Part shown: in pieces, positions 35,074 through 46,579 of the stretch
Numbering within the stretch: the stretch's first letter is position 1
Layout of the letters: every line of letters starts with the position of its first letter
DNA from: Takashimella koratensis
Taxonomy: Eukaryota; Basidiomycota; Tremellomycetes; Trichosporonales; Tetragoniomycetaceae
Assembly (NCBI GenBank): GCA_003116875.1
Contig: BCKT01000010.1
Coordinates: 1,150,823-1,214,822 of the forward strand
Direction of reading: 5' to 3'
Length of the DNA: 64,000 nt
The notes under the pieces: generated by a model
Database searches by the model: none
What the model was told of the DNA's origin: nothing
What the model saw: the letters and a program-made list of their open reading frames with translations, nothing else
Made by a program: the position numbers and the translations under genes

Positions 35074-35404
35074 GATCGTTCCGTCTCTTTCAAACATCAC
35101 GCACGCACCCCTTGCTCCTTTCCTTTGGACCGTCTCTAACCTCCTTTGCAACTGGCTATGGCTTCCTTCCTTTGCCCTCTTCCTTTGGCCCCCCCCCCGG
35201 ACCCTTCCTTTCCAGCCAGGGTCAATGCGACTCGACTCGACCGACTCCTCTCATCGCCTCTAGGGTCATTCATCAATCCAAGCGTCATAGCCGTCACGTG
35301 ACTGCCCGGCTTGATCCGTGGCCTCGGCTCGGTAGCCGATTTTTGAAACGGGGCCGACAAGACAAGGCGAAGGGAACGATCGAGTGAGACAGGTCTCGCC
35401 GATG

Positions 35405-35424
35405 GGATGGATGGATGGATGGAT
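35405..35424 (+). repeat. ATGG tetranucleotide repeat
   Basis: About five tandem GGAT/ATGG units in non-coding sequence. Confidence 0.85.
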
Positions 35425-35649
35425 CGTGCGCTCTCTGGGTCTGGGTCTGCCGAGACTGAGCTGGTTCTCCTTAGCCCTGGCTACTTTGCTACAACGCACA
35501 GTTCAATTTGCTTGACATCGATCCGTCAGCGAGCACGTGACCGCTTCAAGGTTGGTACCAGGTTTGCCCACTCTAATGCTGGTCATGGCTCCGGGATTAC
35601 AAACACGACTCATTCTCCATTACAAATCCAATCCCATTCCTAATCATAA

Positions 35650-36441
35650 ATGCTCCCGCCGCTTCCCGCTTGGCTCCTTCCCCCTCCCCACCTCCCCACC
35701 TCCTCCCCGTCCTCGACCCCTCCCATCTCATCTCCATCTCCTCCATCTCCTCCATCGCACCCGTCTCCTCATCTATTCTACCCATCAGTACCATATAATC
35801 TACCACTATCCTCTCTCGAGCGCGCCGGCCACCGCCCCGACCGCCGCGGCTCCCCGTTGTCCCCTCGATCGACCTCTTCCGCTCTTGCTGATTCATCCCC
35901 CACTCCGCCGAGCACCATGCAGCCTGTGGACTGGCCAGACTGCGACCTGCCGCCGTCTCCTCCTTCTCAACAAGGCACATCGCTCCATGACCGAGCCTCT
36001 CCACCGGCATCGGCGTCTAGCTCAGTCCCGCTAGGCCCTCGCTCGACACCAGCACCTGCGGCTTCAGCATCGGGATCGCAGACAAGCCATGGCGCAGCAG
36101 GTACTCAAGAACACGGTTCTTCAAGTCTACATACAGGCTCGAGTCACTTGTCATCTCAACCATACGATACCTCGGATCTCACGGAAACCACGCGACATCT
36201 TACTCTCTCTTCGTTGCCTATCCCACGTCGCACTTCCATGTCACAAGTACCAATCGCGTCATCTCAAATCATCCCAACTCCTATCACTGCCCACTCTCAT
36301 CATACCCACAGCCCAAACGTCAGCGTCAACGTCAATGTCCTGAGCCCGCCCACACCAGCGCCGAGTCCGTCCCCAAGGAAATGGCGCTCACTGGAGGAGG
36401 AACTTATTCAGCGGTCCTGTGAGTCCCTCATCGTACCTTGA
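35650..36441 (+). CDS. Pro/Ser-rich ORF, possible leader or upstream exon of the F-box gene
   Basis: Open frame of 263 codons, rich in Pro, Ser and Thr, with no recognisable domain. An internal Met at 35917 (MQPVDWPDCDLPPSPPS) may be a better start. The frame ends soon after a good 5' splice site (TCCT|GTGAGT near 36420) and just after a charged helix, KWRSLEEELIQR, which suggests that it continues by splicing. I could not find a downstream acceptor that keeps frame with the F-box protein at 36697, so it may be a separate small gene, a non-coding leader, or an N-terminal exon with a different junction. Function unknown. Confidence 0.3.
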   Translation: MLPPLPAWLLPPPHLPTSSPSSTPPISSPSPPSPPSHPSPHLFYPSVPYNLPLSSLERAGHRPDRRGSPLSPRSTSSALADSSPTPPSTMQPVDWPDCDLPPSPPSQQGTSLHDRASPPASASSSVPLGPRSTPAPAASASGSQTSHGAAGTQEHGSSSLHTGSSHLSSQPYDTSDLTETTRHLTLSSLPIPRRTSMSQVPIASSQIIPTPITAHSHHTHSPNVSVNVNVLSPPTPAPSPSPRKWRSLEEELIQRSCESLIVP

Positions 36442-36696
36442 TCCTTTTTTTCATCCCCGTCTGGAATGTCTATGCTCTTGTTTCTCCACGGGTTGGCCAT
36501 GTTCGTCCAAGTGAAGACGTACACTTTGAACAGGGGTAGTCACAGACCAGATCCCAATTCAAAGTGCTGTCTGTGTTTTGTACCCGTCAAGTCTTGAATC
36601 TTCCCCCTGGTCAGAATTGCCTTATATACCCGATTTGTTCTTGCGCGTTCGCTTTCTGTCCTCTGTCTTGCTTACTCGCTTTCAACATTGCTGACC

Positions 36697-39457
36697 ATGT
36701 CTCCACGCATACATTCGACTTTCACTCTTCCTCCCATCGCTCACCTCCTCGCGATAACGCCATCACCTACTCCCTCACCATCGCTTCTCTCGGACGACCC
36801 TCTCGCTCATACCACGTTTTCTGCTCGGCCGTACCCAACTCGACTCACCGCGTCATGCGCGCCGCCTTTGCTGAAACGACCGAACGTCTCTCCAATACGC
36901 CATCTGCTCGACACTGACCATGGTCAAACTCGTTTCCACCCTCTGAATATGGACGTTGACACGGATCGGTCGATCGACATGATCCATCTTTCGCCATTGA
37001 TCGGCGCTCCAATGCCACCATCGCCTCCACTTGAACAACCCGGGTTCTTATCTCATTCCTACGCCGATGTCGTTGAATCACCGGCAACAGCACCGTCTGA
37101 CCTCTTAAGCCAGTTTCAGATGCTAGACAAAACGAGCCGGTTTGCTTTTCTCGCTGGACTAGTTGGCGAACTGCAATTGAACGAAGCCCTCGTTGTCTCA
37201 CGTCGCATCGAGCCAAGGCTGAAACGGGACTTTCTCAGAGAGTTACCCGCCGAGTTGGCCTTACACTGCCTGAGCTTTGTACGTGGTTCGGCCTGGGACC
37301 TTGCTGATAATATCAGGTCGATGACGCGAAGACGCTTGCTCGCGCTTCCGCTGTCTCTCGCTACTGGTACGACCTCTTGCAAGATGAACGAACATGGAAG
37401 GAAATGTGCGAGCGACAACGATTCCGGGTCTCCACATCCTCGGCTCGCGCGGCACCCATGGCATCGGTCGGCTCGCCTTCGTCGGGATCCAACAACAGCC
37501 GCAAAAAGCAAGGCCGAGTGGAGTTTCCAAAACCTGTCAACCAGCGAGCGCGTACCAAAGCGGGCAAACGACCAGCCAAGATCGGGTCGATTGGAGGAGA
37601 TGTGGCGGCCGCGTCTGCTGCCCGCGGTACCAAACGTGCAGCAAGCTTCAAGCAGCAGTTTAAGACCGCCTACCAAACTGAAGCTAATTGGCGTACCGGC
37701 GGTCGTCTCTTGTCCACCCACATGTCCCAAGAGGATGGCGTCGTCACCACTGTCGCCATGGACGACGAGTATCTCGTGATCGGCATGGCCAACGCCAAGA
37801 TTCACGTATTCGACTCGGCCACTGGGATATATAGGCGCAGTTTGATCGGCCACGCGCAAGGTGTCTGGGCCTTGGTGCTGGTCACGACAAAATCAGGAAC
37901 GGAACAAGACGATCTGCTCGATGTACCGGTCGGCGGTGAGAGGCGAAGGAGTGAAGATGGGCGGCCGTTTGGTGTTCCTCCCTTTGGCTCAAGCTACGAT
38001 GGCGCGACAAATCCTGGACCTTCAAGATACCGCGACGATGGACAGTCTAGGCGCGCATCTTTCACCGCACCACAGCCCGACCTCGTGCCGCCAGTTTCAA
38101 GCGGTACAATCCCAACCGCTGCGTCGTTCTTGGCGAGCCCCACCAGCGAAAGGCGCGAAGCATTCAGTCATCCGTCTTTTACGACCAACGAGGACGATTT
38201 TGTGGGCTGCGATAATGCAGTCAATACCAGTTGGGGCGGATTTTCGACCAACGGCAGTTCAGGATCACTCCCTGTACCTGACAACGTGTGGCGCACGGCG
38301 ACGACCTTGGCCTCGATGGAACCACAGTTCGGGGTCCATAATATGCCTCCTTTTGCTCTTGGAGCGCGACCGGCATCTGTTCCTGGCGTTGGATCGGGTC
38401 TTGGACTTGGGGTTGGCACGCGGCCGTCCTTCGCTCCTGTGGAACGACGTCAGCGGGCTATAGACGACTTGTTCAAGGGCGGAAAGAGGTACAAGCCCAG
38501 TGACACGTGCGGAGCAACCCGAGGGTTCAAGCAGAGCTTCCCATTGGTTGTGAGCGGTGGCTGTGATAGGGAGGTGAGGGTATGGAATGTTGAGACAAGG
38601 TGGGTTTGAGAAGTTGCGGCTCTGCTGATATCAGCGAATGTCTTTTCACTCTGAGCGGGCACACTTCGACTATCCGATGTCTCAAAGTCGTATCTGGCCG
38701 CCCCATCGCGATCACTGGGTCAAGAGACTTTACGTTGCGCACATGGGATATCTATCAGGGCAGACCGTTGAAGGTTCTGAGTGGACACGAAGAGAGTGTT
38801 CGATGTGTTGAGATTGCTGGGGAGTTGGCCGTATCGGGCAGTTATGATTCGACCTGTCGCGTTAGTTCAAGCTTTGGGTCAAGACTGATGTGTTTAGGTC
38901 TGGCACTACGAAACGGGAGAATGCTTGCATGTGTTACGAGGGCACTATGCCCAGATCTATGCGGTCGCGTTCGATGGTGTCAGAGTCGTCAGTGGCAGTC
39001 TCGATTCGACCGTTCGGGTTTGGTCTGCGGAGACTGGGTAGGTGACGAAATGGGTTGAGCTGATGGCAGTGATTGTCTTGCGCTTTTACAAGGGCATACC
39101 TCGCTTGTCGGCCAACTTCAACTATACGGTGATCGCCTCGTCACTGCGGGATCAGATGGTCGCGTCATCATCTTCGATCTTTCGACATTCCGCACGGTTC
39201 ACCGTCTTTGCGCCCATGACAACTCAGTCACGAGCTTGCAGTTTGACAACCGCTTTGTTGTCTCTGGTGGCAACGATGGGCGAGTCAAACTGTGGGATGT
39301 GGTGTCGGGCCAGTTTGTGCGAGAGCTCACAAGAGAGTGTGAGGCCGTATGGAGAGTGGTGTTCAGGGACGATCGATGTGCTATCTTGTGCCAGAGGCAG
39401 GGCAAGATCGTGCTCGAGGTGTTGGGTTTCATGCCGGATGATAGTGACGCATGGTGA
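36697..39457 (+). CDS. F-box / WD40 protein, Cdc4-Fbw7-like SCF substrate receptor
   Basis: Substrate-recognition subunit of an SCF ubiquitin ligase. The F-box is [42 protein letters not shown], joined across a 43-nt intron at about 37279, and would bind Skp1. C-terminal WD40 blades follow; eight can be counted, for example [72 protein letters not shown] and [18 protein letters not shown], as in the eight-bladed Cdc4/Fbw7 propeller. Between blades 1 and 2 lies an unusual insert of about 190 residues (after [14 protein letters not shown] to [10 protein letters not shown]), low-complexity and Ser/Pro/Gly-rich. The start at 36697 ([11 protein letters not shown]) is chosen as the first ATG in the open frame; 36949 is an alternative. 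Stop TGA 39455-39457. Confidence 0.9.
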
Positions 39458-39592
39458 TTGCTGGTCGTGTTAATTGGTTGTCTTTTATCTCGCTTTTAGT
39501 ATACATTTCATATCTGTATTATATAAAGGAGCATCATGCGACCTTCTTCGTGTAGCCCGAGGCAGCAAACGGAGGTGATTTTGGTACAGTAG

Positions 39593-41085
39593 CTACAAAT
39601 TCCAAAATCTGACGGCATCACCACTGATCGTCACTAGGCGATTGGAATCCGCAGTAAATCGGACCTCGATCAGGCCGTCCTGATCCGCGCCGACACCGGC
39701 GTCGTCCACAGGTTCCATTCTCCATTTTCGCCGATGAACGATGAACTAGATCGAACATCTCTGCGCCTCTGTCACCGCCAGTCGCATACAAAAGAGTGTA
39801 TTGTCACTCCTGGTCGCCTTCCTGTTCACTGATGGTTTGAGCTAGGAAGCGAACGACTCGTGTTTCGAGCATGTGTGCTGCCATGTTCCGTACAGCGGGG
39901 TCCAAGCTGGACAAACTGAGGATTCGCTCGTAAAGAGGCGGCTCGTTCTCGTTTCGCGGCAAATTCTCGACGTTGAATACCAAGATCTGTCCCCGGTTTC
40001 CAACTCCGAGTGCGATAAGCTCCGTCGGGAGACCAGTCGACCGCGCGGCACCAGTGGACAACACCGCACGTCCACAGGCTTTCCCCCGAGTCAACGTCCC
40101 ATATCCAGACTTGACCTGTGCCGCAAGTCCCGAGAAAGCGTTTCGAGTCTGGACTAAACGCTCCTGCCCAGTTTTGCCCGCCAGTCTCGAAAACATGTCT
40201 CGCTTCTCCCGTCGTCGAGTCCCAAATCCTGATCGTTGCGTCCCACGCACACGTCCCAATGAGTCGTCCGCTCGGGCTGTAGCCTGTCCACATGACTGCA
40301 TCGACGTGGCCCCGAAGCTGCAGTCCCATCCGATGGTTGGACATGTCCCATGTGCACACGTCCCATGTACCCTTGTCCCCGCGGTTGGGACGCTCCGATC
40401 GGTTGCCGGGTAGATATAGCATACAATCTCCGCCAGAATTGAATATCGGTGATTGAAAGCTGCTCGCCAGACGACCGTGCAGAGACTGGTCCGGTCCGAT
40501 GAGCGACCGCGCCGTGCTTGTGCTTATGATGTTGAAAAGCACATTTTGCAGGTCGGTCAGATGCCCGGCGCTCAATCTCACGGATGAGGATTGTATGCAT
40601 GAGATGGCGGCATCCGTGGCTTGTTGGGTGACGTCATCCACAACGTCTGACGATGGGGACTCCTCACTAAGATCCCAGAAGATGATTTGGGGCTCGTGAG
40701 TACGACCATCGACGGCTTCACGGTACGCTTGGGACGCCGTGACGAGCCGATTTTTCTTGGGTACGAAACGGATGGTGTCGACGTCGGACACATGGCCCCG
40801 CAATGTCTTCACCCCACTTCCTTGGGTCGAGTAGATGTCGATCTCCCGTCCTACCGCAACGGCAACTAGTGAGCCGTCATCGTTGACATCGCAGCTTGAC
40901 CAACTACTCTTTGGATTGCGTTGCCACTCGATTCGTTTATTCTCCCTCCCAAACGAGCGACGTCCGTTGTTCGCCCAGCTCCACGTCGGTCTTTCGCGGG
41001 TTGTTGTCGATGTAGGCGAATCGAAATCCTTCTCCGAGGCGTACCGCCATTCCCTTTGGAGCTGACTGGAAGAGTAACTGGGCAT
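39593..41085 (-). CDS. WD40-repeat protein with broken reading frame
   Basis: Beta-propeller protein starting at 41085 (MPSYSSSQLQREW). Repeats include VAVAVGREIDIYSTQGSG, LRGHVSDVDTIRFVPKKN, GHVDAVMWTGYSPSG then CAWDATIRIWDSTTGE, and FLGTCGTGQVWIWDVDSGE. Within the next repeat, after DWSPDG (about 40021-40026), the frame must shift by one base to continue as LIALGVGNRGQILVFNVEN, which completes an ordinary WD40 strand. No GT-AG pair fits there, so this is a real indel, pseudogenisation, or a sequence error. The shifted frame stays open to QEGDQE, and a last exon supplies GLIEVRFTADSNRLVTISGD and AVRFWNL, stopping at 39593-39595. Function is unknown; it would scaffold protein contacts. It is convergent with the F-box/WD40 gene and divergent from the DJ-1-like gene. 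Confidence 0.7.
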
Positions 41086-41237
41086 GGAGTGCAGGGGAGA
41101 CGAGTTAAGGTCAATTGTCGGAGAGGAAAATGAGAAAACGGTTGTGAGAACTCGGTGACCGCGGGACCAAATCATGTCTTTAAGTGTAGGATTGGTCCAC
41201 AAAGTAGTACCCATGTCACCTTCATCCGCTCTGTAGA

Positions 41238-42084
41238 ATGAAACCCGTCTCACGCCTAGGTGTGGTCCTGTTTGAACAAGCTCTTCCTTTGGAGTAAGCC
41301 ATGGATCATTGCTTCATGCTGACAGCTTGCAGTTTTGTTGGGTAAGCTGACTTTCACAATCCACTACTGAAAAACAGGCCTACTTCAATCCTAGCCTACC
41401 TTCACCCCAATGCTCTGAAGACACGTGGATTGCCGGCAGATCACGCCCTCCAAGTTGTTTACCTCGGCGCGACTACCAGTCCTATCCAGCTCGTCGGAGG
41501 GCTGGTGGTGACTCCCAACGTGAGTTTCAGTCAAGTCCGAGCAGAGGACGACTATCTCGACGTTATCCTCATTCCAGGCGGTCCTGGAACGAGATCGTCA
41601 GAACTCTCGGCAGATGCGCAGGAGTTTGTCACCTGGGCTGCGCATCGAGTCGAATGGACGCTATCAGGTAGATGCCCGATGGCGGTAAGAGCTAACGGAC
41701 AGTTTGTACTGGATCCCTTCTGCTTGCGCGGACGGGTGTTCTCTGTGGTAAGAGAGCGACGACGAACAAGGCAGCTTTCAAGGAGGTTCAAGTGAGTTGA
41801 CAATCGTCTCCCGGTTAACAAGGAGTCTGCTACAGCTGGTCAAGGCGTGGAATGGGTTGCCCATGCACGATGGGTAGAAGATGGCAATGTATGGACGTCT
41901 TCCGGGGTCTCGGCTGGAATGGACATGATTGTTCACTGGATCGAGAGGGTGTTTGGGAAGGATATCGTGCAGAAGGCGGCTGCGCATGCCGAGTACAGGT
42001 AGGTTGGGACCGAAATCAATGTTGATAGACAGCGCGACCGACCGTGATAACGACCCATGGGCAAGGCACCACGGCCTCGAGTGA
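41238..42084 (+). CDS. DJ-1/PfpI-family protein
   Basis: Class I glutamine-amidotransferase-like fold protein of the DJ-1/PfpI family, about 210 residues. ATG at 41238 starts MKPVSRLGVVLFEQALPLE, the usual first strand. Next come VVYLGATTSPIQLVGGLVV and VILIPGGPGTR. The nucleophile cysteine sits in VCTGSLLLARTGVLCGKRAT after an intron at about 41669-41702, and a His follows in AHARWVEDGNVWTSSGVSAG, consistent with the family active site. After a final intron, SATDRDNDPWARHHGLE ends at TGA 42082-42084. Fungal relatives are often annotated as ThiJ/PfpI; possible activities are glyoxalase III, deglycase or isonitrile hydratase-like. It is divergent from the WD40 gene across 152 bp. Confidence 0.88.
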
Positions 42085-42978
42085 GGTTCAATGCCCATCC
42101 GCTTGGGTGAGATACCGCTGCGAACGTACAGCCTAACGACAGGCGTGAGAACCAAGCGCACAGATTGAGCGGTAGATGACAGGCTATACCGTGTTATCAT
42201 GCAGTTCCTGCACAATCTCCAATCACCGAAACTCTGTGCGGGCGGTGTTCACAATGGTCCGGCCTTCATTTCTTGGGGCCCATGTTGCTCCACCCCAGGT
42301 CGGCCGCTGGCTGTCGAGCCTCGGAGGCAGTCATGGGGCCTCAACTCCCCCTCTCCGTTTTATCCCACTTTTGCAAGCTAGATGCTGACTGATGACTCTG
42401 ATCCAAATGGGACACGTAATCTAAGCTTTCTCGGCTCCTGATTGTCCCGTCCCCAAGAGGCTGTCGCGCCCGGGCCCTTGTGCCAAGCGTTGCAACTTCC
42501 ATTCCTGGACACCACCCGGTTATTCCACGGTTAAGCATCAACACAGCTGATTCCGCTCTCCTCCTCCGCACCCTTGCGGGAGGTACCTCGTTGAGATTTC
42601 CCCGCCTCGATCACCCGGCGGACGTTGGCACATGTGTTTTGAATCGCTTGCAGCGAGCATGACGAGGTGGCGGTCGCTACGGTGGGGCTTTAAGTGGCAG
42701 GCCAGAGGTTTTTTAGTGCGAATTCACCGGTCCATCTTTTCCCCGCTCGGTAGAGCGACGGGCGAAACGCCGCGGAGGAAGCACATGGGCGGGGGTGAAT
42801 GACGTGACAGCCAATACGGTAGTCCTGAAACTGCGGGAGCGATCGCATTGGCATTCCGGCTATCCACAAGGAGGGGTCGCGTGGGTCCCCATGGACCCCT
42901 CGCTTGCCCCCCAGGCAATAAAAGGGGGACTCAGTCGTCAGAATTGCCCCACACAACCACTCTCACAGCCACTTCACC
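42085..42978. promoter_or_regulatory. Upstream region of sugar permease 1 (894 bp)
   Basis: No gene seen. A TATA-like AATAAAAG occurs at 42917-42924, 55 bp before the permease ATG. The region has several short CGG and CCCC words but no clean palindrome was identified. Confidence 0.4.
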
Positions 42979-44802
42979 ATGAGCGAGATCAAACCTGAAG
43001 TCGAGCCCAAATTCGCCTCCAACGCGGAACATGTCGAGCAAGCCACCATCGTCGATGAGCAGGGCGCACTCGACAAAGCTCAGCTGTACAAGACGGACGC
43101 CGTCGAGGCTGAGAATGCTGAGCACTCCATGACTGTCATCGAAGCTGTCAAGGCCTATCCTATGGCTTGCTTCTGGGCCTTCATCATGTCCTTTACGATT
43201 GTGAGTTGATGCGCAAGGGTGATCGCTGATGGTAGATCATGGAATCGTACGACGTCTTTTTGATCGGTAACTTTGTTGCCCTGCCAGCCTTTGCCAATCA
43301 ATACGGTGTTTGGGACGCTGCCTCGGGTGCATATGTCATTGAGGCCAAGTGGCAGTCGGCTCTGTCCGTCTCGGGACAGCTTGGCGCGCTTATTGGTGTC
43401 TTCCTCGCCGGACCTCTCACGAGTCGTATCGGGTACCGCTGGGCCACTCTGTGAGTCACGGTAAAAATAGTCGCTGACGTCAGGTGTGGCCTTGCTTTGA
43501 TGAACGCTACGATCTTTGTCTCGTACTTTGCCAACTCGCTGCCCGTGTACTTTGTCGGCCAACTTGTCGAGGGTCTGCCATGGGGTATCTTCATCGCCAA
43601 CGCGCCGGCTTACTGCAGTGAGATCGTCCCTTTGCGACTCCGTGCTCCCGCAACCCAAGTCTTGCAGCTCTTCTGGGCTCTCGGCAGTATCATTGTCGGA
43701 GCGGTCGCCTATGTCTACAATGGCAAGCTCGACTCTAGCGCATATAGGTGGGTCATAGTACTGTGCATAGCTGACCAACAGGATCCCTCTTGCTCTCCAG
43801 TGGATGTTCCCGACCCCCCTCGCGATCCTCATCTTCTTCGCTCCCGAGTCACCCTGGTGGCTGGTGCGAAAGGGACGCGATGCCGAAGCCGCCAAGTCGG
43901 TGGTGCGCCTTGGTCGCAAGTCTCGCCTCAACCCGGACGAGATCATTGCCATGATGCGTCGTGTCATTGACCTCGAAGCGTCGACCGATGCTCCCAGCTA
44001 CGTCGAGCTGTTCAAGGGCTCTGACTTACGTCGAACCCTGATCGTTTGCGGTATCTACGCTGGACAAAACTTGGCCGGTAACCTGATTGCCAACCAATCG
44101 GTCTTCTTCTTTGAACGTGAGTCGGCTGCACAAATAGAGCTAATCAACAGAGGCTGGAATGAACACCAACACCGCATTCGCACTGGGTCTCATCACCTCC
44201 GCGCTCCAGGCCGTCTTCGTCATGCTCTCGTGGATTCTCACCACCTACTTTGGCCGTAGAACCCTTTATCTTTGGGGTACTGGCTTTAACATCGTCATGC
44301 TTATTGCTCTTGGTATCGCGGCCTCGGTTGGCACGTCAAACGCTGCATCGCTCGCACAGGCTTCCTTTGGCCTCATTATCTCTGTCATTTTCACCTTTGC
44401 CGCCGCTCCTGTGTCCTGGGCGATCATCGCCGAGACCTCGGCTATCCGTTTGCGTCCCCTCACCACCGGTATCGGCCGAGCCACCTACTATATCATTGAG
44501 ATTCCTTGCATTTTCCGTAAGTCTTACTCAAACGACAGCAGCTAACGGCAGTCGGATCGTACATGCTCAACCCAACTGGTGGAAACTGTGAGTGCTAAAC
44601 GCCTTTTCAGCGCTGACAAATAGTGGGCGGCAAGTGTGGATACGTCTGGGCGGCAACCGCGTTGATCTGTTTTGTCACCGCATACTTTGCTCTTCCTGAG
44701 CTCAAGGGGCGATCCTACCGTGAGATCGACATTATGTTCAAGCGCCGCATCCCGGCTCGACAGTTCTCCAAGACGACCATCGGGGTCGAGGAGGATGAGT
44801 AG
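42979..44802 (+). CDS. MFS sugar permease, maltose/alpha-glucoside-type (paralogue 1)
   Basis: Proton-coupled sugar porter with twelve membrane segments. After a charged cytoplasmic N-terminus (MSEIKPEVEPKFASN) the first segments read MACFWAFIMSFTI-IMESYDVFLIGNF. Family motifs are GPLTSRIGYRWATL (loop 2-3), FVGQLVEGLPWGIF, FAPESPWWLVRKGR (PESPWWL is typical of fungal alpha-glucoside permeases), YFGRRTLYLWG and ALPELKGRSYREIDIMF. The tail KRRIPARQFSKTTIG precedes the stop at 44800-44802. About seven introns. A paralogue lies 1.8 kb downstream at 46580. The substrate could be maltose, trehalose, sucrose or another glucoside; a beta-glucoside role would fit the GH1 gene at 25-27 kb but that is speculative. 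Confidence 0.92.
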
Positions 44803-44970
44803 TGGGCTGGGAGCAGATTGTAGGAGTAGGTTTAGTGAGATTGAAATCTTGATGTGACAGTTTTCCCTTGGTCTAGCGCGTTCTTGTTGCTGTCACGGTG
44901 TCCCTGTGACGCGCATCGTACAAAGCGTAAGAGAGATTAGGAAACTGTAGCTTTGTCACAACGCTATTGA

Positions 44971-45932
44971 TCATTTGGCTACACCTCGCCACCACTTAGT
45001 CATCTCCTCCAGATCGTCTCCACTGAACCAGTCCACTCCAGCTTCTCGTTGCATCTCCAGCAGTCGTAGCCTGCCTGCAGCCTCCCTGGGTCGTGGAACA
45101 CCCCACCAGCGTGACTTGATGCCCTTCTCCCGAGCTTGCGATGCGTAATGTCGCATTTGCCCAACCAACATACTCCATGCCTCGTCCTGCTTGGATTAGA
45201 CGGCGCAACGCTTTTGACTCACTGTCATTCTGGCAACAAACTCATCGCCGAGGTCGGCGAACCACTCTTCCGTCCATTCGGCGGGGTTGACGGAGATATC
45301 CTTGCAAACTAGGGCGAGCCAGGATGGCTGGAAGCGGCCTGAAGCCATGGGGGCGACTGTGTTGTCGATACTGATGCCAGAGGCGGTCGGCAGACCTAGG
45401 AGTGGGGCATCCAGAAAGATGAAGCGGAGTTTCTGCTCGAGGACCAAGGCCAAGGACGTGTCACCCGTGCCAACGACGATAAGTGGTCCATGGTGCCATG
45501 TTCCTTGCGCAGTATCGAACGTGGTCAAGTAGCCTTTGTCCAGGAAGGGCTGGAGAAGAACAGACAAGTGCTCAAACTGCCCTGCGGCATCGTTTTTCTT
45601 GGATCAGCTTCGCAACCGGGCCGTCGGCTTACCACGTCAATCGCCAGCATGACTTCTTTCCCGTCGCCATATATCCAAGGCTGGCTAACACGTGTGTCCA
45701 GAATCCCCAGCAACGGATCCAAGTATAGGTCTTTCAAGGTCCGATTTGCGGCCGTTTCATGCTCCTCGTGCGCCGCCAGCAGTCGGCCATCCCATAACCA
45801 TGTGTCCACCTCTATCGCTCCGACACCCGCACGAAGGGCGCCGACCTGAGGTCAGCTTACGATCAGGATCTGACTTACGAACGAGTCAGCTCCGTGAGCC
45901 TCATCGTTGTGACTGAATATGGGTGTCCACAT
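44971..45932 (-). CDS. PLC-like phosphodiesterase, Aim6-like
   Basis: Predicted TIM-barrel phosphodiesterase related to yeast Aim6 (altered inheritance of mitochondria 6), whose substrate is not established. ATG at 45930-45932 gives MWTPIFSHNDEAHGADS, with the conserved SHND of the first strand, then VGALRAGVGAIEVDTWLWDG with the E-x-D metal pair, LLAAHEEHETAANRTLKDLY, and LDPLLGILDTR. Later segments are VMLAIDVVSRRPG, GPLIVVGTGDTSLALV and GIKSRWWGVPRP, with the C-terminus TKWWRGVAK stopping at 44971-44973. About 290 residues, four exons. It is convergent with sugar permease 1 and divergent from sugar permease 2. No signal peptide was seen. Confidence 0.8.
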
Positions 45933-46579
45933 ATTGTTAGTTGGGAAATGAGAGATGCTCGGCGGAGGTTTTTGAATTAATGCAGGTCCGATATCGGAGT
46001 GTGTCCGGGTGAGTTCGATCACCCAAGGTTATATTTAGCGACGCAGCGGTGTCAATTTCACGCTAGACACTTGCCGACCTCGAACTCCGACCGCGTTTTG
46101 TAGAACGTGGTATCGGAAGCGAATAAGAAACGCTGGAATCAACGAGCAGCTCCGACCGCCGTGATCAAACGCAGCATACCATGTTCGAAATAGCCCAACG
46201 ACCGCGATGGTACCTGGCTACGGTCATTTCCCACTGACCCAGTCAGCGGCAAGGAGAAACCGTGGGGAACGTTTGTGGGTGATATCTGCGTTTCAGGTGA
46301 TCACAGTCATCCACGAGATTACCATCTCGAACCGCCATTGGGTGGCATCATTCTAGCACGTGCATCGAGTGACACGGACTGGTTGTCGACGAAAGACAAT
46401 TGGTTTGCGATGTGGGCAATAACTCGCCCGACACCACCCGAAAGCTATTTTCTGCACGGCGAAATTATCTTCACAATGCTCGAGAATGATCCGTGTCACG
46501 GTGGAGCAGATCACCGGGTTGTGACGTATAAAGAGACCTTGGTGTCTGCTACGCTGTGCAGCTGAAAAACATCCTAGCA
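45933..46579. promoter_or_regulatory. Divergent promoter region with perfect palindrome and TATA box
   Basis: Between the Aim6-like gene and sugar permease 2. TCCGATATCGGA at 45987-45998 is a perfect 12-bp palindrome (everted CCG-N4-CGG). TATAAAG at 46527-46533 lies 47 bp before the permease ATG. Confidence 0.5.

Larger units (their letters stand above)
34352..35649. other. Non-coding region with clustered simple repeats
   Basis: About 1.3 kb between the divergent chitin deacetylase and F-box genes. It holds two GT tracts, a 7-bp minisatellite, a GGAT repeat and a run of ten C near 35191-35200. ORFs crossing it are made of the repeats and are not credible genes. Confidence 0.6.

Noticed and set aside
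35650..36696. Confident joining of the Pro/Ser-rich ORF to the F-box protein
   Set aside because: The donor near 36420 is phase 1 and I found no acceptor giving the right phase into the frame at 36697; kept only as a low-confidence separate ORF.
37116..37859. Long antisense ORF opposite the F-box/WD40 gene
   Set aside because: It is a shadow of the coding strand; the plus strand has a full F-box and WD40 blades across the same bases.
46012..46024. GAGTTCGATCACC as a tRNA B-box
   Set aside because: The A-box and a cloverleaf fold are missing and the last conserved C is not in place. No tRNA was found elsewhere.
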